From: Podochytrium sp. JEL0797
Taxonomy: Eukaryota > Chytridiomycota > Chytridiomycetes > Chytridiales > Chytriomycetaceae
Direction: 5' to 3'
NCBI GenBank assembly: GCA_027596195.1
Contig: JADGJG010000934.1
Location: 1-10,763, forward strand
DNA length: 10,763 nt
Notes under the pieces: generated by a model
Database searches by the model: none
Told to the model about the DNA's origin: nothing
The model's input: the letters and a program-made list of their open reading frames with translations, nothing else
In this document: positions 7,867 to 10,763 of the stretch, piece by piece
How positions within the stretch are numbered: the first letter of the stretch is position 1
Layout: each line of letters starts with the position of its first letter
Position numbers and translations under genes: made by a program

Positions 7867-9479
7867 TCAAAGGGCCCACAACGACGCGACAGCACCAAGA
7901 GCAGCGACGGCACCAACCGTGAGAGACGCTGCAGAACTCTTGGAACCAGTAGGGGTACTAACTCCCGGAGCAGTTCCAACGGCAACACCCGTCGCATTGC
8001 TCGCTCCACCGGCAGGGATAGCAGGGAAAGTACCCGTGAAGTTGGCATAATCAGCCGAAGTCAACGGCAACTTGATGGACTTGATGAACTGCGTCAGCAC
8101 TGAGTTGTCTGGCAAATAAAAGCTCGCGTTGGGAGAAATCTGGTCACACTGGTTAACAAACACCGACTGCAGTCCACTCTTGGCCACGAATGGGATAATC
8201 GCCGCAGCTACTTGAATGTCTTGATCCGTAATGTCGTGTTCGAGAGTGATGAAACCGTCGTAGGTGGTTTGTCCGTTGGCGGCCTTGCCGGTTCCGGGGA
8301 AATAGTTCCAACGCGCGTCGTACTTTTGGGCGAGATTAGATTTCGTGTGAGAGATGGCGTTGGCAACGGTCACGTCTTGACCGGAAATTTCGGTGGAGCC
8401 TGGGGCTTTTGTGGGAGGGATCGTGATGTCGGCGTCGAGGGATTCAATGTTCCAAATGACGGGGCGGAGACCCATGGCCACCAGGATGTTACGAACGCGG
8501 TCATCAATAGCAGAGTCTAATGATTGGTCGGGATATGAATGTTGGATCAGACATTGTACAACAAAAAATTTCAAGGGGAACGCACAAGGAGGACGGAAGT
8601 ATCTTGGAACCTTCCCAATCACGTTGTAGATGGACAAGATGTTGAAAATGAGCTCGGAGATGACTTGATCGGTCGTCTGCAGACTGATTTGTCTGTGGGT
8701 CCTGTAAAATAGATTTAGTGCAAATGGTGAAAACCGAAATAGAAAAAACGAACCAGGTGTGCAAAGCAATCTGGTGTCCCGCACTGTCAAGATCCTTGAC
8801 CCATTGCGCATGTGTGGCATTGTTGGCAACGTTCGAACCAATCAAGAAGAACGTCCCAACCACGTTGTTGGCCTTCAAAAGCGCCATGGACTGATCGGTC
8901 ATCATGGGTCCATCGTCGAACCTACATTTCGAAATGGGGCGATACCCAATATTTCAACTTAATTATGAATCGAATCCATGGTGTGTTTGAACTTACGAAA
9001 GCGCCACCTGGTTCGCCGGGCAGGCATACACCTCCGTCGCCTTATTTTGCAAGGTTCCCCACGCAGCTCCCTGTCCGTTGGGCTTTCCGCCTGTAGCGCC
9101 CCCATCGTTAGCTGCAGAGGAAGGAGCAACACCGACCCAGGGGTAATTGGGGTCAGCAAGAGACTGAACAAAGGCCGTCCATGCTGGCACGGCGGGAGGC
9201 GGTGGCACGCGGTAGGAGGCGTACGTGTCTGGAACAGCCATCTGGACGGTCGTGCAGGATGGGTAGCGGCTGAATAGCAGGAATGTGTGAGAAGGGAAGC
9301 AAGGGTGCAAGGTGGCAACTCACGAGTCCAGGCATCTGATTGGGAAGCAGGTGCAGCGTTAGTATGAAACAGGGGCGAGGGCAACATGAAATTGCGTACG
9401 GTGGGTTGGCTGCGGAATTTGTCTGTGCAAGGACAGTGGCAGCAGAGGCCAACACAGCGGAAAGACACGCGATTTTCAT
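7867..9479 (-). CDS. Chitin deacetylase C, CE4/NodB fold, probably GPI-anchored
   Basis: Six exons: 9400-9479, 9324-9335, 8997-9269, 8754-8921, 8586-8701, 7867-8516 (1299 nt, 432 aa). The signal peptide is MKIACLSAVLASAATVLA. NPPCLDSRYPSCTTV spans the microexon. Motifs: SFDDG (Asp124/Asp125), HTWTH (His176, His180), RPPY (214-217), LEHD (His310); motif 4 reads WNIESLDADI. Exon 4 differs from A and B at several positions (THAQWVKDLDSAG against THAKFVQDLYDAG). The C-terminal linker is longer than in A (ATGVAVGTAPGVSTPTGSKS) and leads to a hydrophobic GPI-type tail ending LWAL. Intron 5 (8517-8585) is 69 nt and has no in-frame stop, so its retention would insert 23 residues after RPP instead of breaking the frame. 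It is the first gene of the array in transcription order and shares nearly identical exons 3 and 5 with copy A. Confidence 0.9.
9324..9335 (-). other. 12-nt microexon (exon 2) of chitin deacetylase C
   Basis: ATGCCTGGACTC is identical to the copy A microexon. It is flanked by AATCAG and GTGAGT and by 64-nt and 54-nt introns. Confidence 0.85.
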
Positions 9480-9640
9480 CTTGTTTTTTTAATCTCGTTT
9501 TTTAATCTCAAAATAATGCGCAGCCCATTCTGTTGCTCGCCCTTTTCCAAGCAATCAACCAAAAATGCATCCCAGCAGAACCCAAAAGCGTCGACTGACT
9601 AGCTCATGATTTACGCGTTTTGTTCTTATTTCACTGCGAA
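9480..9640 (-). promoter_or_regulatory. Upstream region of copy C
   Basis: Immediately before the ATG the sense strand is A-rich (AAAAAACGAGATTAAAAAAA), with no TATA box that I can support. The region shows no clear similarity to the upstream regions of A or B, so the duplications did not preserve a common promoter that I can see. Confidence 0.35.
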
Positions 9641-10375
9641 GCTTTAATTTTGAATCACGATGGTGCCGCCGACCTTCAATTTCTGTGTGAACATGCAAAC
9701 GCGCTTGAGCCATCTTTCTCCCTTGACCCAAAATCCGACCCTTGCGCCAACTCGGTGATGTACCACACTTGGAGCAGAGAGAGTTCTCACTCCAGGCGGG
9801 GTACACCACCGAGTGGCGCCTCGTAGTAAACTTGACCATCGCCATGGCACCGACGCCGAACATCTGCGGGAATTCTTGTGTGTGGCTTGCCGGCGTTCGT
9901 AGTTCCCAGGAGATGGGGCCATCCTTAAATATAAAAATAGTTGTTGAAAAAGAGGGGAAACGGAGGGAACGAGAAAAATCGCGTAGGAAAAACTCACCTC
10001 CTCCGAGCGGCCGTCTTCGCGAAGACGCGCCGCGAGCGCCACAAGTGCCTCAACTCTGAAATAGCCTCCAAATCGTTATTCAGTGCCGCGTCCATTTCAG
10101 CCGCGATGCTTTTCTGTTCGGTTACTATACACGAATCCGAGCAACGCGTGTGTGCGTATTGCAAGCAAACGTGTGATACGGCCATCATCGGCATCGAGTG
10201 TGTCTGCTGGGTCCTCTTTGACTGCCTCCGCGACTGCGGCAGATTCCAGCAAACCTTCTGCTCTATTGTCCAATTCAAACAGCGGGGTCGTGAGCAGCTG
10301 TTCGGAATCGAGCTGGGGGAGGAGAATTGGTGTTTGCGTTGTCGGTTGACCTAACCGCTTTGAAGTATACTGGCG
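9641..10375 (-). CDS. Unresolved minus-strand gene or degraded gene, segments only
   Basis: I do not recognise a protein here. The frame 10100-10375 is open for 92 codons without ATG and reads like an acidic helical protein (LLESAAVAEAVKEDPADTLD, RITRLLAIRTHALLGFVYSN). In a second frame 10044-10120 reads SIAAEMDAALNNDLEAISEL. Then back in the first frame comes VEALVALAARLREDGRSEE, ending exactly at a good intron (9924-9997, GTGAGT...TTTAAG, 74 nt). After it DGPISWELRTP...FGVGAMAMVKF continues in phase. The frame changes could mean further introns (for example GTATAG near 10117 to TTTCAG near 10050), or indels in low-quality terminal sequence, or a decayed gene. The 3' limit is also unclear: one frame ends near 9644 (KLKVGGTIVIQN), another near 9555. 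Confidence 0.3.
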
Positions 10376-10686
10376 TCATCGATGCGGCTGTCATTTCCTC
10401 TTCGACCCCTGCGTCAGCTTTCATCCAAATGGACGATCCTCGCCATGTACGGCAAGATTCTTGAAAACATTATGGCGCGGCCGGTGGAGGAGGTCAATAT
10501 CGGTGGATGTTGTGAAGGATGCGGAGGAGAGTTCACGGTTGGATCCGACCGCGAGTGATGATGCTTCTGAATGGCCCCACCTTCTTCTTTCTCGTCTTCC
10601 AGCTTGGCAAATTCCTCGTCTCCCTCCGCGCCGGAATCCGTTCAACTCCAATCATCTATCAACGACTCGAACGCGTCCGCCTCTGG

Positions 10687-10687
<1 letters not shown>
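10376..10687. other. Terminal 300 bp without a supportable gene
   Basis: Short protein-like stretches exist on both strands (minus: EFAKLEDEKEEGGAIQ; plus: ILAMYGKILENIMARPVEEV), but all are interrupted within about 80 codons, contradict each other and lack good splice signals. It may be the 5' part of the unresolved minus-strand locus. Confidence 0.3.
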
Positions 10688-10721
<34 letters not shown>

Positions 10722-10763
10722 CGGGGGGGGGGGGGGGGGGGGGGGGGGGGCGGGGCGCGGGGG
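10688..10763. repeat. Terminal poly-G run, probable artefact
   Basis: The last 76 bases are G except for single C at 10722, 10751, 10756 and 10758. Such long G runs at a contig end are typical of two-colour short-read chemistry reporting no signal as G. It is not a telomere repeat of any type I know. Confidence 0.8.

Noticed and set aside
7867..8841. Single-exon 324-aa version of chitin deacetylase C
   Set aside because: It reads through introns 4 and 5; the start lies in exon 4 out of frame, and the spliced six-exon model is supported by the paralogues.
9700..9863. Half of a GATA-type zinc finger (CSKCGTSPSWRKG) in one minus-strand frame
   Set aside because: The second CxxC of a GATA finger is missing in frame and in reach of any plausible short intron; likely chance resemblance.
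10083..10349. Ser-rich plus-strand ORF of 88 aa
   Set aside because: The composition is what the antisense of an acidic Glu/Ala-rich segment gives; no start context or homology.
10441..10560. Plus-strand segment ILAMYGKILENIMARPVEEV resembling a helical adaptor domain
   Set aside because: Only about 40 codons long, closed by TGA, with no joining exon found; it conflicts with open frames on the minus strand.
1..10763. Transposon, defence system, CRISPR or riboswitch
   Set aside because: No inverted terminal repeats, transposase, spaced direct repeats or known RNA motif was found; the content is ordinary fungal nuclear genes.

Overview
The window looks like nuclear DNA of a fungus, probably an early-diverging (chytrid-like) one. 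The evidence is compact genes with many short GT-AG introns (51-102 nt), a fungal-type SWI3/RSC8 protein, an EFM5-type methyltransferase and a cluster of secreted chitin deacetylases with GPI-anchor-like tails. Placement below 'fungus' is inference. No bacterial operon, phage, CRISPR array, tRNA or rRNA gene was recognised.

Left part (1-2986): the 3'-truncated eEF1A lysine methyltransferase gene (EFM5/EEF1AKMT1 family) runs on the minus strand. It is divergent from a 663-aa SWI3/RSC8/SMARCC-type chromatin-remodelling subunit on the plus strand. The two start codons are separated by only 32 bp. Converging on the SWI3 3' end is a small minus-strand gene for a single-pass membrane protein (3168-3676). 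It gains a second exon and grows from 110 to 148 aa when one short intron is removed.

Centre (4026-9479): three tandem minus-strand chitin deacetylase genes (CE4/NodB fold), called here A (4026-5587), B (5861-7408) and C (7867-9479). Each resolves into six exons. Exons 2-5 have identical lengths in all copies (12, 273, 168 and 116 nt), and exon 2 is a 12-nt microexon. The proteins (418, 418 and 432 aa) carry a signal peptide, the catalytic motifs FDDG, HTWTH, RPPY and LEHD, and a hydrophobic C-terminus typical of GPI attachment. They probably act at the cell surface, converting chitin to chitosan. A and C are about 96-97% identical in exons 3 and 5 but only about 83% in exon 4, where A is closer to B. 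This suggests gene conversion. Between C and B lies an internally deleted relic of a fourth copy, in which the catalytic LEHD reads LECD.

Right end (9480-10763): the upstream region of copy C is followed by minus-strand coding-like segments that I could not join into a recognisable protein, and then a 76-nt nearly pure G run at the contig end that looks like a sequencing or assembly artefact.
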